This document shows, in pieces, positions 12,551-23,447 of a stretch of DNA of 64,000 bases. Position 1 is the stretch's first letter. Each line of letters opens with the position of its first letter. Where the stretch lies: positions 102,516,501 through 102,580,500 of the forward strand of contig NC_091684.1 of the NCBI RefSeq assembly GCF_041296265.1, read 5' to 3'. Origin of the DNA: Equus caballus (lineage: Eukaryota; Chordata; Mammalia; Perissodactyla; Equidae). The notes under the pieces were generated by a model. It worked only from the letters and a program-made list of their open reading frames with translations, had not been told where the DNA came from and made no database searches. Made by a program: the position numbers and the translations under genes.

Positions 12551-12919
12551 TTTGCCTCTTTCTCTGTGCTTATATCTATGTATTAGGTAGGTCTGCTGTG
12601 TCTCATGATCTTTGAGAGGTGGCATTCTGTAAGAGATGCCTTGTGAGGCCCAGCAGTGTGCTTCCCTCTTGTAACCAGTTCCAAATGTTCCAGGAGTGAC
12701 CCCTGTGTGGGCTACATGTGGCCTTCTGTTATAGCAGGGTTGCTCTTGCTGCAATTGCCCAGGTAGGTTAGGCTGTCCCCCTGGCCAGCTGATTGTAATG
12801 CTCAGCTGCATGTGGCTGCTATGGATCTTTCAGTCACTTTCTTGGGCATGGGGAGCCACAGCACAGTTGGCTGCCAGGTACAAACAGGTATGTAAGGTCC
12901 ATCATCTGAGATATTGTTC

Positions 12920-13682
12920 ACTGCTGTATCTCTGCCTCTCTTGCCTGCCTAGTGTCACTGTGGTTTTGATCTAATGTTTTCCTTGCCCTTCTTCATGTTG
13001 ACTTCTGGTATTCTGTTTATAGTCACACTTCTGTATGTTTATATCCACAGCCTGGCAGGTTTTCCTAACAAATCGTTCCTTTATTAGACACTGTGGGCTC
13101 ATAATGTCTGAGCATGAACCTTCAACTTGGTTGTTCTTCCTGGCTCAGCAGAAAGCACTAGATTCAAATAATTATCGAAGCTTCATGTTGTGAGCGACAG
13201 TATATAATCTAGAAACCTCCCTTCAATTTCTTGATGTTATATTTTGAATTCTTACCATATATTTACCTAGATCCTTCTAGAATAGTGATAGAACATCAAG
13301 AGAAAATTCTCCCGTCTGTAGTAGTTGTTTGATCCTAGGAAGGCTTTGATTTTTGGGTTTATACTCATAACAATATTCATTTGGCAAAATCTACTTTATA
13401 TTCCTAATTTGATACCTTCTCATTTGGGGGATAGTATTATGATTTCTCTTGAATTGTACAAATTTTAGTGTGTTGTTTTAATATTGGGATAGTTTAATTG
13501 TAGCGTAGATGGCCCAAATAAAAGGTGATACAATTATATGGACTAGAAGTAGAGAGTGTAAGCAGTTGATGTTAGTAAATTTTAAAACATTGATAGATTA
13601 AAACAAAGAAGGAGAAAACCCAAAGATGGATTTTATGCTTTGAAACAGCAATATTTACATCACGGATATGAATTAAGAATTC
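12920..13682. repeat. Left arm (part 2) of the inverted duplication
   Basis: This matches the reverse complement of about 37040-36270. Similarity starts at CTTGCCTGCCTA, is very high at 13100-13290 (about nine bases in ten), and weakens to about 70-75% towards 13680 (GCAGTTGAT and GGCTTTGAAAC-type anchors). In the right arm this DNA lies just 3' of the OR4C16-like pseudogene. No gene is seen here. Confidence 0.85.
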
Positions 13683-14386
13683 CATCTAGCAATCACACTC
13701 CTTGGAATTTACCGAAAGAAGGTGAAAACTTCTGTCCACACTAAAACCTGCACACACATGTTTATAGCAGCTTTATTCATAATTGCCAACTCAAAGCAAT
13801 AAAGATGTCCTTTAGTAGGTGAAAAGGCAGACTGGTACATCCAGACAAATGAATATTATTCATCACTAAAAAGAAATGAGCTATCAAGCCCTGGAAAGAC
13901 GTGGAAGAAACTTACACACACATTACTAAGTAAAAGAAGCCAACCTGAAAAGGCTACTTACCGTATGATTGCAATTATTTGACATCCTGGCAGTGACAAA
14001 TCTAAGGAGAGAGTAAAATGTTTAGTGGTTGCTAGGGGTTAGAGTCAGGGGAGAGATCAATAGATGGAGCACAGGGGATTTTTAGGGCACTGAAACAATT
14101 GCTTACAATACTACAATGGTGGACACATGTCATTATACATTTGTCCACACCCATAGGATGAACAACACCATGAATGAACTCTAATGTGAACTTTGGACTT
14201 TGGATGATAATGATGTGCCGGTATTGACTCATCAGTTGTAACAAATGTACCACTCTTGTGGGGATATTCATAATGGGGAATGGTATGCATGAGTGGGAGC
14301 AGGGGGTGCATGGCAAATTCTGTACCTTCTGCTCTATTTTGTTGTGAACCTAAAATTGCTCCAAAAAATAAAGTCTATTAAAAAAA
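13683..14386 (+). mobile_element. Old L1M 3' end (fragment 1)
   Basis: This has the typical L1 ORF2 3' end and 3' UTR order: TTTATAGCAGCTTTATTCAT, GAATATTATTCATCACTAAA, GTTGCTAGGGGTTAG, GTAACAAATGTACCACTC and a final AATAAAGTCTATTAAA. The diverged, mammal-wide L1M UTR resembles the fragment at 46060-46430. It ends the left duplication arm. Confidence 0.85.
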
Positions 14387-14399
14387 GATGTCAATAGAG

Positions 14400-14985
14400 A
14401 AGATAGAATTGAATACTAAACAAAAAACACCTACTCAATTAACTCAAAAGAATACAGGAAAGAAAGAAAATAAATTATAAAGAGGACAAAGAAACAGTAA
14501 ATTACAATAAGATGAACTTAACTTCAAACATTTTAACAATTACATTAAATGCAAACATGCTGCATTTAAAAGACAGAAATTGTCAGAATAGACAGAATAA
14601 TCTTCATCAAAGAAAAGTAATGAACTAATGAGACACATCTCAACATGATAAATCTTAAAAACCATGAGACCGTACACAAATGAGTGAATGCTGTGATTCA
14701 ACCATGCAAAGTTCTAGAATAAGCAAAACTAAAATAGAGTGATACAAATCAGAACCGTGGTTGCATCTAGGGGAACTGACTGAAAGGGGGAATGACAGAA
14801 CTTTCTGGGCTAATGAAAGTATTCTAGATCTTGAGTTTGTCAATGGTTACATGAGTATATACATTTATCAAAACTCGTCAACCATATACTTAAAAGATCT
14901 GCATTTCATTGAATGTAAAATTTATCTCAGAAAAAGAATTGTAGTACAAAAAACCTTTAATATCTGTAAGTCCCAATAAAAAAAT
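14400..14985 (+). mobile_element. Old L1M fragment 2 (ORF2 start piece joined to a 3' UTR)
   Basis: An ORF2-start-like piece at about 14500-14600 is followed directly by an L1ME-like 3' UTR. UTR markers are ACTTTCTGGGCTAATGAAAG, TATACATTTATCAAAACTCG and CATTTCATTGAATGTAAA. Most of ORF2 is missing, so this is either an internally deleted copy or two adjacent fragments. Subfamily not certain. Confidence 0.65.
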
Positions 14986-15027
14986 GTCTATCAAATTTAG
15001 TCATCATGTCTACAAAAGAAAAAAACA

Positions 15028-15118
15028 GAACAGCAACTGTCATTAAGAATTTTATTCCCATGAATGGAAAAAGTAAATCTATTTTATTAAAAATTAGTAC
15101 ACAATAGTGACTTTGGAT
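15028..15118 (+). repeat. Left ~91-bp direct repeat flanking L1M fragment 3
   Basis: Matches 16181-16271 at roughly 80% by eye. Shared blocks are ATTAAAAATTAGTACA and AGTGACTTTG. Read as an unusually long target-site duplication, or a local duplication, around the L1M fragment. Confidence 0.7.
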
Positions 15119-16165
15119 AGTTCCATTGGACTTCATCAAAATGAAAGACTTTTGTACTGAAAATTATGCCACCAGCAAAGTGAAAATCCAACTCAGAGAT
15201 TGGGAGAAAATATTTGCAAGTCATGTATCTGATAAGGAACTTTTTCCAAATTATATAAAGAACTCCTACGATTTAATAATAAAAAAGCAATTATCCAATT
15301 AAAAATTGGCAAAACATCTGAATAAACAGATCTGCACAGAATATATACAAATGGTCAAAAGCACATGAAAAGATGCTCAACACATCAGTCATTAGGAAAT
15401 GTGAACCTGAGCCATAATGAGATATCATTGCACACCCACTAGGATGTCTAGAATCAAAAAAGACAGACAATAGCAAGTGTTGTTGAGGCTGTAGAGAAAC
15501 CGGAGTTCTCAATTATTGCTGGTGGTAATGTATAATGGTGCAATAACTTTGGAAAACAGTTTGGCAGTTACTCAGAAGGTTAAACATAATTATAATTACC
15601 AATGATCCAGCAATTCCACAGTGAGGTATCTGCCCAAGAGAAATGAAAACATATATTCACACAAAAACTTGTACAACAGTGTTCATAGCAGCATTGTTCA
15701 TAATAGCCAAATGGGGAAACAACCCAGGTGTCAATTAACTGATGAACAGATAAATGATATATCCATAAAGTGAAACATTATTCATCAATAAAAAGGAAAG
15801 AAATACTGATACATGTCACAACATGGATGAAATTTTAAGAAAAAGATGCTAAGTGAAAGAAGCAGGTTACAAACGGCTACATACTGTATGATTCCTTCTA
15901 TATGAAAAGTTCAAAAAAGCAAATCTGTAGAGGCAGAAAGTGGATTAGTGTTGGCTAGGGCTGCTGGTGATGGTGGAGGAGAGGAGTGAGGAGTGACTGC
16001 TAATGGGTATGGGATTTCTTTTGGGGTTACAAAGATGTTGCAAAATCAGATAGTGTTGATGGTTGCACAGCCTTCTATGCTAAAAACCATTAAATTATAC
16101 ACTTGAAATGAGTGAATTGTATAGTATGTGAATCATATCTCAATAAAGCTGTTAAAAAGAGGTAA
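15119..16165 (+). mobile_element. Old L1M 3' half (fragment 3)
   Basis: 5'-truncated L1. It opens at CTTCATCAAAATGAAAGACT (the ORF2 motif DFIKMKDF) and continues through AATGGTCAAAAGCACATGAA, GTTCATAGCAGCATTGTTCA and ACATGGATGAAATTTTAAG. The 3' UTR has TGACTGCTAATGGGTATG, GATGGTTGCACA and a terminal CTCAATAAAGCTGTTAAAAA. Broken and old. Confidence 0.88.
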
Positions 16166-16180
16166 ATGCTAAAATCCAGG

Positions 16181-16271
16181 GAACATTAACTATCATTAAA
16201 AATTTCTTTCCACTGAATGGAAGATGTGTAAATATTCTATTAAAAATTAGTACATAACAGTGACTTTGAAT
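16181..16271 (+). repeat. Right ~91-bp direct repeat flanking L1M fragment 3
   Basis: Partner of 15028-15118; it begins 15 bases after the L1M tail with GAACATTAACTATCATTAA. Pairwise divergence of about 20% is consistent with duplication when the L1M inserted. Confidence 0.7.
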
Positions 16272-16289
16272 CCCTAATTATCATGATTA

Positions 16290-18370
16290 AAATTTCAAAT
16301 GACTGACATTGTATTTAATGCATATAAATCATACAGAATGACTTTTGGAAATTTTATTATTAGGAATATTAGCTATCATGTAGCATGAGAAAAGGCCACC
16401 TGTTTGTAATCTGCAAAATGGTGCCATAGGAACTGCACCGTGGACATTGTCCTATGTGCTACTGGAGTGCCAGGTACCCAAGCTGTCTCATGGTGAGAAA
16501 ACCTGAAATCTTGAGCCTTCAAATTCTCCGAACCTTTGGGTTGACAGAGTCATTTCCCTACCCATGCTACAAAATAATACCATTCCTTTGACTAGAGAAC
16601 ACACAGACTTCACCTGAAACAGGATCCTCAAAAGATTGAAATTTGTGCTTCTCAAAATCAGATGCCACAACCCTCATTACCCCTAGACCAATTAAGTAGT
16701 CTCAAATATCAACATAACACAAGTAAAGCTCTGAATGTGACAGGACATAGCCTACACCCCAAATGTATTTGCAGGGCCTCACACACATGAAATCGTGTGA
16801 GTCGGGAGAATACTTGAGGGATGGATCTCGAAAGTGTTAGATTTGAGTGATGGGAAGAACCTAGTTCTAGATAAGGATATCCTGAGTATTGAATGGGGAC
16901 TTGGGATTCAATATTTCGGCAATCTTCATGGACAGCCATCTCTTTGGAGCTTGGATAGGATTATGGGTTATAGCAAATTACATGAAGGTGCATGAGCTTC
17001 CTGGGAGAGAAGGGAGGCTGACAAGGGATCGATTTGCCAAAGGAACTGTGTGTTGGGGAAAAGGGAATACTCAGACTTCTTGAGAATTATTCTGACCTGT
17101 CACTGATACAAGAAGACCTAAAATACTATCATAAGCCTCTAGGTAGACTGATAAATTGAGTTTTGGTGTAAGTCTGCCTCAGATTGTTTTGATGTGTCAG
17201 TTAATATATCCTGTGATCACGTCCCCATTCATCAAATATTTAATTGGAATATATGTATACTTAGCACCTGGAAGAAACCTCATGCTGATTCTTCTGTAAG
17301 AGCCCCTACATCACAGACAAAATAGAAAATCAGAAGCAAAACCATACTTTGGAAGGAATTTCAGAGATAAAAGTAACCACAAAATATTTGAAGGATTCAA
17401 GTTTCCCATAGTATCACCATTTAATTAATTGGCCTGACCCATGCAAAAAGCAGATGGATTGTGGCATATGAGTCACATGACTGTGGACAACTGTAGCATC
17501 ACTTAGGTAGTATCCCTGGGGAAAGATTCAGTGCAAGATGTATTAACTTTAGTTACTAAAGAATCAGAGCCTCTAGCACTTGGTACCTCTTCTCCAGCCC
17601 AATGAGAGAGTAGAACAAATTAAATTCACCTTAGATGGCAAGGACAGTAGAGTCTTGCCTGGGGACCATGTTATCTCTTGTCATTTTTTTCATATTAGAA
17701 TCCCAGGCAATTTAGTCTTCTGAACACTGTGCAAAACATCCGTTCGTCCACTATATTGATGCCATTACGCTGAATGGACTGGTGAGCCAGAATTAGGAAG
17801 CGCCCTGTATAACCCAGTGTACACAATGGCCATGTCTTCTTTGCAACTCCTTCCATCAAAAAGTGGACTCTCTCTCTCCATACTTTTATGTGGGCTAACT
17901 TTGTGACACATGTCACATGTAAACTTTTAGCCACATGCGTAGAATGTGGAAAAAGTGATGTTGTACAGTTCCTGAAGCTTGGCTTGAGAGGTCTTGAAGG
18001 TTTACCTTTCATGAAACAACCACTACCCTGAAACAATTATGGTGTGAAAGAGGCCAATCCATCTACTGGAGAGTGAAGGAGAACGGAGGTACCCGAGACA
18101 AGTGTCAGCTATACGAATGAAGCCATATTGGACCATCTACTCCATTCAGACTATCAGACTGTTGCCAGGTAAAACCAGTGGAAAAACTATCCAGCTGAAT
18201 CCAACCCAAATTGCAGAATCATAAACGAAGTATTTTTATTTTAAGCCTTTAAGTTTTGGCTTTGTGATTTTAAAGTACTAATTTTGAGATTAAATTGTAT
18301 GGTTTTAAGTCACTAATTTTTGGTTTAGTGTTGTTTGCCTGTCCATAGCAATAGGTAACTTATACACCTA
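16290..18370 (+). mobile_element. Probable ERVL/MaLR fossil (internal remnant and LTR-like end)
   Basis: No host gene is recognised here. The last ~160 bases resemble the end of MaLR-type LTRs: a TTTTAAGCCTTTAAGTTTTGG block, repeated in diverged form, then AGCAATAGGTAACTTATACA. The upstream part has the texture of MaLR/ERVL internal sequence. It is a heavily decayed fossil with boundaries unknown, of early mammalian age by texture. Confidence 0.45.
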
Positions 18371-18583
18371 CTAAATTCACACAGGCAGAAAGTGGAAGGT
18401 AAACACTGTGGAGTTTCAGGGGACTGTCATATAGGTAGAGTTCTTAGGAGTCCTGTGGTCTGGAGGATGCAGAGATTCTCTCAATAAAAAATGTTTTCTG
18501 TTTACATCTCCTACCACCAGGAAAGAGACACAGAACTTGATGGGCCTTTAAATTTTGGAGATAACATATATTGTACGTGGGGG

Positions 18584-19274
18584 TGTAACCGAAAGTTCGG
18601 TCTCTGAACGCAATGCCAATCCAAATAACGAGAACAGAGTCTTGAGTGGAAGAGGAAAGGTTTTTACTATGCCAGGCACAGGGAGCAAAGCAAGGGCTCA
18701 TGCCTCAAAAATTGCTAACTCCCCAATGAGGAATGGGTAGGGATTTTTATTTGGGGTTTTGGGTAGGGGAGGGGGCGCATGTAGCTTGTGCAGTCGGTTC
18801 TTTTCCACCAGCCTGCGTTTGGCCTTGAGAGGCTGCTTGCAGCGAGGCGGGGGGCGGGGGGCGGGGGGCGGGGGTGCCGCATGGTGAGATAGGAGGATGG
18901 CAGGTGTGCGTCCTTCACCGTTGTCTCGTCTTCCTGTTTGAGGCGGGTTCAAGCCCGGGAGTCGGAGGAGTTGAGGTCTGGGAAGCCCCCGCTCCTTGAT
19001 ATTCTTGAGACAGGGGCTTTCCTGGCAAACTTCAAGGAGACATGATTAGCTAAACTTTACTGTGCCTCCAACTCCAGGCCACCTGGGCTTTTAACAATTT
19101 GTAACTCCCATTTAGTTGTAAAGCTCAAGGAGTCCAAGTTTAAACAAACAGGTATTTACATGTGAGTGGAGCTAGAGAAGCAGGAAAGGGGGTGGTGGGT
19201 TTTAGTTTTAACCCCATATCCGCTGGGTTCAATGTGGGGGAACTGATATCGGGGCTGATGTTGAGCCTGTAACA
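18584..19274 (-). mobile_element. Solo LTR, gammaretrovirus-like (ERV1) fossil, 691 bp
   Basis: The element has TG...CA ends (TGTAACC at 18584, CTGTAACA ending at 19274), flanked by a GGGG target duplication (18580-18583 and 19275-19278). A 4-bp duplication is typical of gammaretrovirus-class ERVs. On the minus strand it has a U3, an AATAAA signal near 18750, an R region and a U5 ending in TTACA. Many CpGs and a G-rich block (18845-18873) suggest it is younger than the surrounding fossils. No internal region or second LTR is attached, so this is a solo LTR. Confidence 0.8.
18845..18873 (+). repeat. GC-rich (CGGGGGG)n block, possible G-quadruplex
   Basis: Four runs of five or six G separated by single C bases inside the U3 part of the solo LTR. 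The plus strand is G-rich. Quadruplex formation is inferred from the pattern only. Confidence 0.6.
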
Positions 19275-20299
19275 GGGGTGCTACTCCAAATCATTTGTTA
19301 GGTGACTAGGGAGACTGCTAGTTTTCAGTAGGATCCACTGACACGAGCAAAGCAAGAAAGAATCACGTCCCTTTTGGGTGAAGGCGAGTGTCACCAGAGC
19401 TGTCAAGCAACTGAGAACTAACAACTGAATGTGAGGGAGACCAAGCCTGATGGTTGGAGGAGTAAGGTGGGGAGTATCAGCTGTAGCCCTCAGAACAGCT
19501 GCAGCACTGGGGAACAGAACTTGATTTTTTCACCCACTTTAAGTCTTCTGAGGAAACTAGAAATGGCCACATCCTTAAGGAAGTTGACTTGTAACTTTGA
19601 TCTCCTCTCCTTTCATGGAAGAAGGTGATATATTTCACTCTCCAACAAGACCTCAATATCATTAGAAAATTCAAACAGATGTAAGTGTCACAAGGGTGGA
19701 CTGTGCTGGACTTTATTTATACGAAGAATCACCCAGATTCTTGTACTTGCCTTGCTTGTAACCAGAGACGCCCTAGCAAAGCCCTGCACTTCACCATGAT
19801 ATTAAGAGACCATAGATGAAGAGACCCCTGGAAACTAGTTTGGCCACTCATCGGCTTGACTTGAAAGGACCTTGGCTCACACCCATGTGGGTACCTCTGG
19901 AATCCTTCCTCGGAGATTCCCTGTTGCTCCTGGGGTGGCAGATACTGTGTGACATGAGTGTTGCCTAAATGTGCCCAATGACTTTCCCATCAAGCTTGCC
20001 TCCTGCGATGAACACCCCTGATGCTAATTTGGACTCTGTCTTCTCCTACAACTTCAGGAAGGGTCCAGGGACATGGCCAGAAACTGCAGGGAAAATGGCC
20101 CACTGTGGGGTGAACTTGGGCCAGTGAGAAAAGGGAGTCAATGGATACATTTTTCCCGTTTCTAGCTATATACAGATGGTTTGGAAAAGGAGCCTGCAGC
20201 CTCTCTTAGAAGGTCCAGTGGATCAAGAAATCAGCTGTGCTTAGTAGCAAGTGGTGGACAGCTCATAAGTTCCCTCTAAGAGTGTGATTTTTTGGACAT

Positions 20300-23200
20300 T
20301 GTATGAAAAAAGGAGGAGGTGAGATCAGGGTAGATAGGCAAAAGAAATAAAAGCAAGAATGAGGGGAAAGGAAAGAGTAGAGATGGGAAAAAATGAGAAA
20401 GAATATAAGCGGTCAAGAATCAACCTTAATGGTTTACAACCAAAAAATAAAAGATGGAAGTGCACTATGATTCATCCCGGGTACCGGCTGGAAGTGAACT
20501 TCTCATCAGTTTCTCCAAAAATCAGCAGAGACTCAATTAAAAGGAAAAGCAGTGAACCCCAAATGACACTATTGAATCCACTATCTTCCGATCAAATAGA
20601 ATTTTCAAAAGAGTAGAATAATTAAAATTCGATTGGGAAATACCACAAAAAGAGATATTTTAATATATATGTTATATTAAGTATCTAATATTAAATATAT
20701 ATTTTGAAACATATTAATACAATGAATAAGATATGCAATCATAAAACAATTACTTCTGTTTCCTGAAATACTTTGGATTAGTGTTGTGGTCCTAAATGGA
20801 AGAATTGATTGGCTTTTAAATTTAGCAAATAAAGAAAAATTTTTAATATTTTTTAACAAATTGAAAAGACAGCTAGAAATTAAAGCTCATTGTTAGTTTT
20901 CTGACGTGGCTCTGATTACGGAGGGAGACTGAGGGAAAGGCTTCCCCTGAGGTCATTAACATTTTGCATCATTCTCTTTAAACAGACCTTTTAAGGGGTA
21001 GAGAGAAGAGCATTTCTTGCTGAAGATACGGTGGAATGGCAGATGTTGGCAGGGGAGAGAGACCCAGGAACGACAAAGACTCAACTTCTCCCAACCTTTG
21101 AGTTTCTGGGGCTGAGGATTCTCTGGTACTAACTATTTGTAAAGCAATTCCTAAGGCATCACTCTTACTTTCTTTTGGACAGCTGCACCCAAATTATTTT
21201 GGGAGAGAAGAAAATAAAGCAAAACTCAAGCCCTGGAAAATATTGGTGAGAATTTTTTTTTGTCCTAAAACTAATATAAAACGTTTGTGGAATTCAATCA
21301 AATTTCTATATTTTGTAATATATATAGTGTAATATTTTCTAATGCCTGTCGTATAATTTGCAAGATACCGTTCTCAGAAATGAGAGGAAGATAAAATGAT
21401 TAGGATGCTGATAAGATAAAGCGCATCTATACATGGCTATGAAATAGGGTAGCATGACGGCGAATAAGAAAATGCCAAAAACTTCAAAAGAAATCAAGGC
21501 ATCATCATGTTTGAAGTGGTCAGAAAGTGGAGGGAGGAATTCTTTGAGATGGGTCTTGATTCAAGGAAGAAGAAGAGTTCCTCCAGGACCTATAGTGTGG
21601 ACGATGAAAGCACAATTCTCAAGCCGCTTCTAAATGAAAACCAAGCAGCACAACTCATGGTTGTCAAAAACTGTTATGATTTGAGCTCTCTTAAATTGAA
21701 GGGCTGTCTCAGTGAGAATAGCATGTTTTTTTTTTAAGTTAGAAGGAAAAACCAGAGGGGAATGAACATGTGAAAATAGCAGAGGGGTGTACTTGAGTCT
21801 GAATTTTGATTATCACTATTACTATTATTACCATTACTATTATTATTAACATTATTTTGTAAAAGAGGAGGCACACCCGTGGTGACTGCTCTATCGACTC
21901 TAACATACAGACCCAAGGAAACACAGCCCTGTATGTTCCCAAAGGCCGGCAGTGGCAGGAACAATGTCACCACAAAGGGACAGCTGAGCACAGAGTTCAA
22001 TCGGAGTTGTAAGCAGTAAACTTGACAGACCTTGAGGGGATGTGGCCTCAGGTGGACACAATTCCTAATGATTATCTAGGATGCTGTGTAATCCTGTCCT
22101 AACCTATAACTAAAGGAGTCATTTAGATGTGTGGCTTGATTTGAGGAATAGCTTGTAAGCCCCTTTAATCAAAACTATTCTACATACCCCTTTCCACACA
22201 TACATCCCAGTGACCCCGTTAGAGTACCTCAAATTCCACGACTGAAGATTCATCCATTGAAGTTAAATATTGTCCTCTTCCTAAACCCATTTAAATGATC
22301 TTTCAGTGATGACCTCTTCCAGAACTATTTAATTCATTCTAAGTGGGAGAACTAATATAAACCAGCATGAAATTTGAAAGATTAAAAGGATGCGTGAAGG
22401 AATGTTGAGATTAAAGGGCTGAGTTTTTCTTTCTTTCAATTAACAGACAAATCTTTAAAATGCTAAGGCAAAATATTTCCTAGGGAATCTTCATACACCG
22501 AGTTTAAAGATGGAGAAATTACCTGAGACTCCCTTTCCCCTCCTTTCAAATCCAACAGATCCTGCTGTGTGTCCACCAATTTCTTTTATTGCTTTATCTT
22601 CTCTCGTTTCTGCCTCCTTATCAGAGTTTTATGGCTATTCCATGCTGACAGAATTGATTTAATTCATGGTAGAAATAGCTGTTAATATGATAGGTGATAG
22701 TGAAATTGAAACTATCTCATTTCACAATGGGATGACAGAGTCCCGTGAATGAAATGATTTATCTAGAGTTACAGCACCTTTATCTCAGAATCACATGTTC
22801 CTATAATTCTGGTTCTCTTTCTAATACATCACAGCACCTCTTGACTATAAGAGCTTGATATCAAATAGGAGACCATAAAGTCATGTACACAAAGATCCAA
22901 GTTTCATAAGAAGAAGAGCCAACAGAGGTCACCTAGCCTCAACTACCTGAACACTCGTGGCAGTACTCAGAAGGGAAAATGCAGGCATATGTTCATATTT
23001 CTGTGTCAAAATAAGATGAACTTTTCTAGATAGAAAACTGTTGCCATATCCCCAAACACAGAGGTTGTTTCAAAATTAGTTTAGTGTCTTATACAGAATA
23101 AGAACTAAGTAAAGTTTTAGAAACAAACAGATGGAAAAACCTTAATAAAAGTTAGGACTCTTGGTTAGATGCGTGACTTAGGGGATTTGCTTTATCTCAC

Positions 23201-23400
23201 CGGACTTTGTTGCCTCATCTGAAGCGAATAAATGGACCATCATATGGAGGGAAGATGATCGGAATATGTGCACTTCAATTTCTTTAAATATGCATGCCAA
23301 GCAGCAGTAAATATCCATTTTTCCGTCTTCAACTATTGTGATTATCTGTTTGTTTTGAGTTAGAAATAAATGTGGTTGGTTCTTCTTATATTTTTCTTCC
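20300..23400. other. Intergenic, no gene recognised
   Basis: AT-rich single-copy-like DNA. It contains an AT-rich self-complementary patch near 20650-20700 and an imperfect (TTA)n/(ATT)n microsatellite at 21805-21855. Small open frames here match no family I know. The end of this stretch (about 23100-23400) is the presumed last intron or upstream region of the OR4S2-like gene. Confidence 0.5.
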
Positions 23401-23402
23401 AG
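23401..23402 (+). other. Putative 3' splice acceptor of the OR coding exon
   Basis: A pyrimidine-rich tract ending TTTTTCTTCCAG lies 46 bases before the OR4S2-like ATG. OR genes usually have non-coding 5' exons spliced to one coding exon a short way upstream of the start, which fits. Not proven without RNA data. Confidence 0.6.
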
Positions 23403-23447
23403 ATAATTCAATTGTCTCTTGGGAACTTGGCCTCCTAGACTAACTCC

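Larger units (their letters stand above)
6857..12895 (-). mobile_element. LINE-1 element B, near full length, carries an ERE SINE
   Basis: A second minus-strand LINE-1. The 3' tail is the T/A-rich (TTTA)n stretch at 6857-6875. The 3' UTR runs to about 7110, ORF2 from about 11150 down to 7115, ORF1 from 12550 to about 11650, and a short 5' UTR to about 12895. The UTR includes GAGCCACAGCACAGTTGGC, which resembles the UTR of element A. Both ORFs are broken. An ERE SINE interrupts ORF2 at 8717-8992. Total length without the ERE is about 5.8 kb. The 5' boundary is uncertain by about 50 bases. It lies inside the left duplication arm, where the right arm has an OR pseudogene. Confidence 0.93.
18400..20280 (+). 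mobile_element. ERVL-like internal fossil interrupted by a solo LTR
   Basis: Sequence on both sides of the solo LTR (18420-18583 and 19275-19370) reads like one continuous old ERVL-type pol region: TGGTCTGGAGGATGCAG and TGATGGGCCTTTAAATTTTG before it, GAGACTGCTAGTTTTCAGTA after it. Beyond about 19400 the assignment is weak and I recognise nothing else up to 20280. Broken, old fossil. Confidence 0.4.

Noticed and set aside
12234-12590. Serine- and leucine-rich plus-strand open frame
   Set aside because: Antisense of the LINE-1 B ORF1 coiled coil.
17695-18036. 113-codon minus-strand open frame as a possible gene
   Set aside because: It lies in a probable ERV fossil on the plus strand and has no recognised domain.
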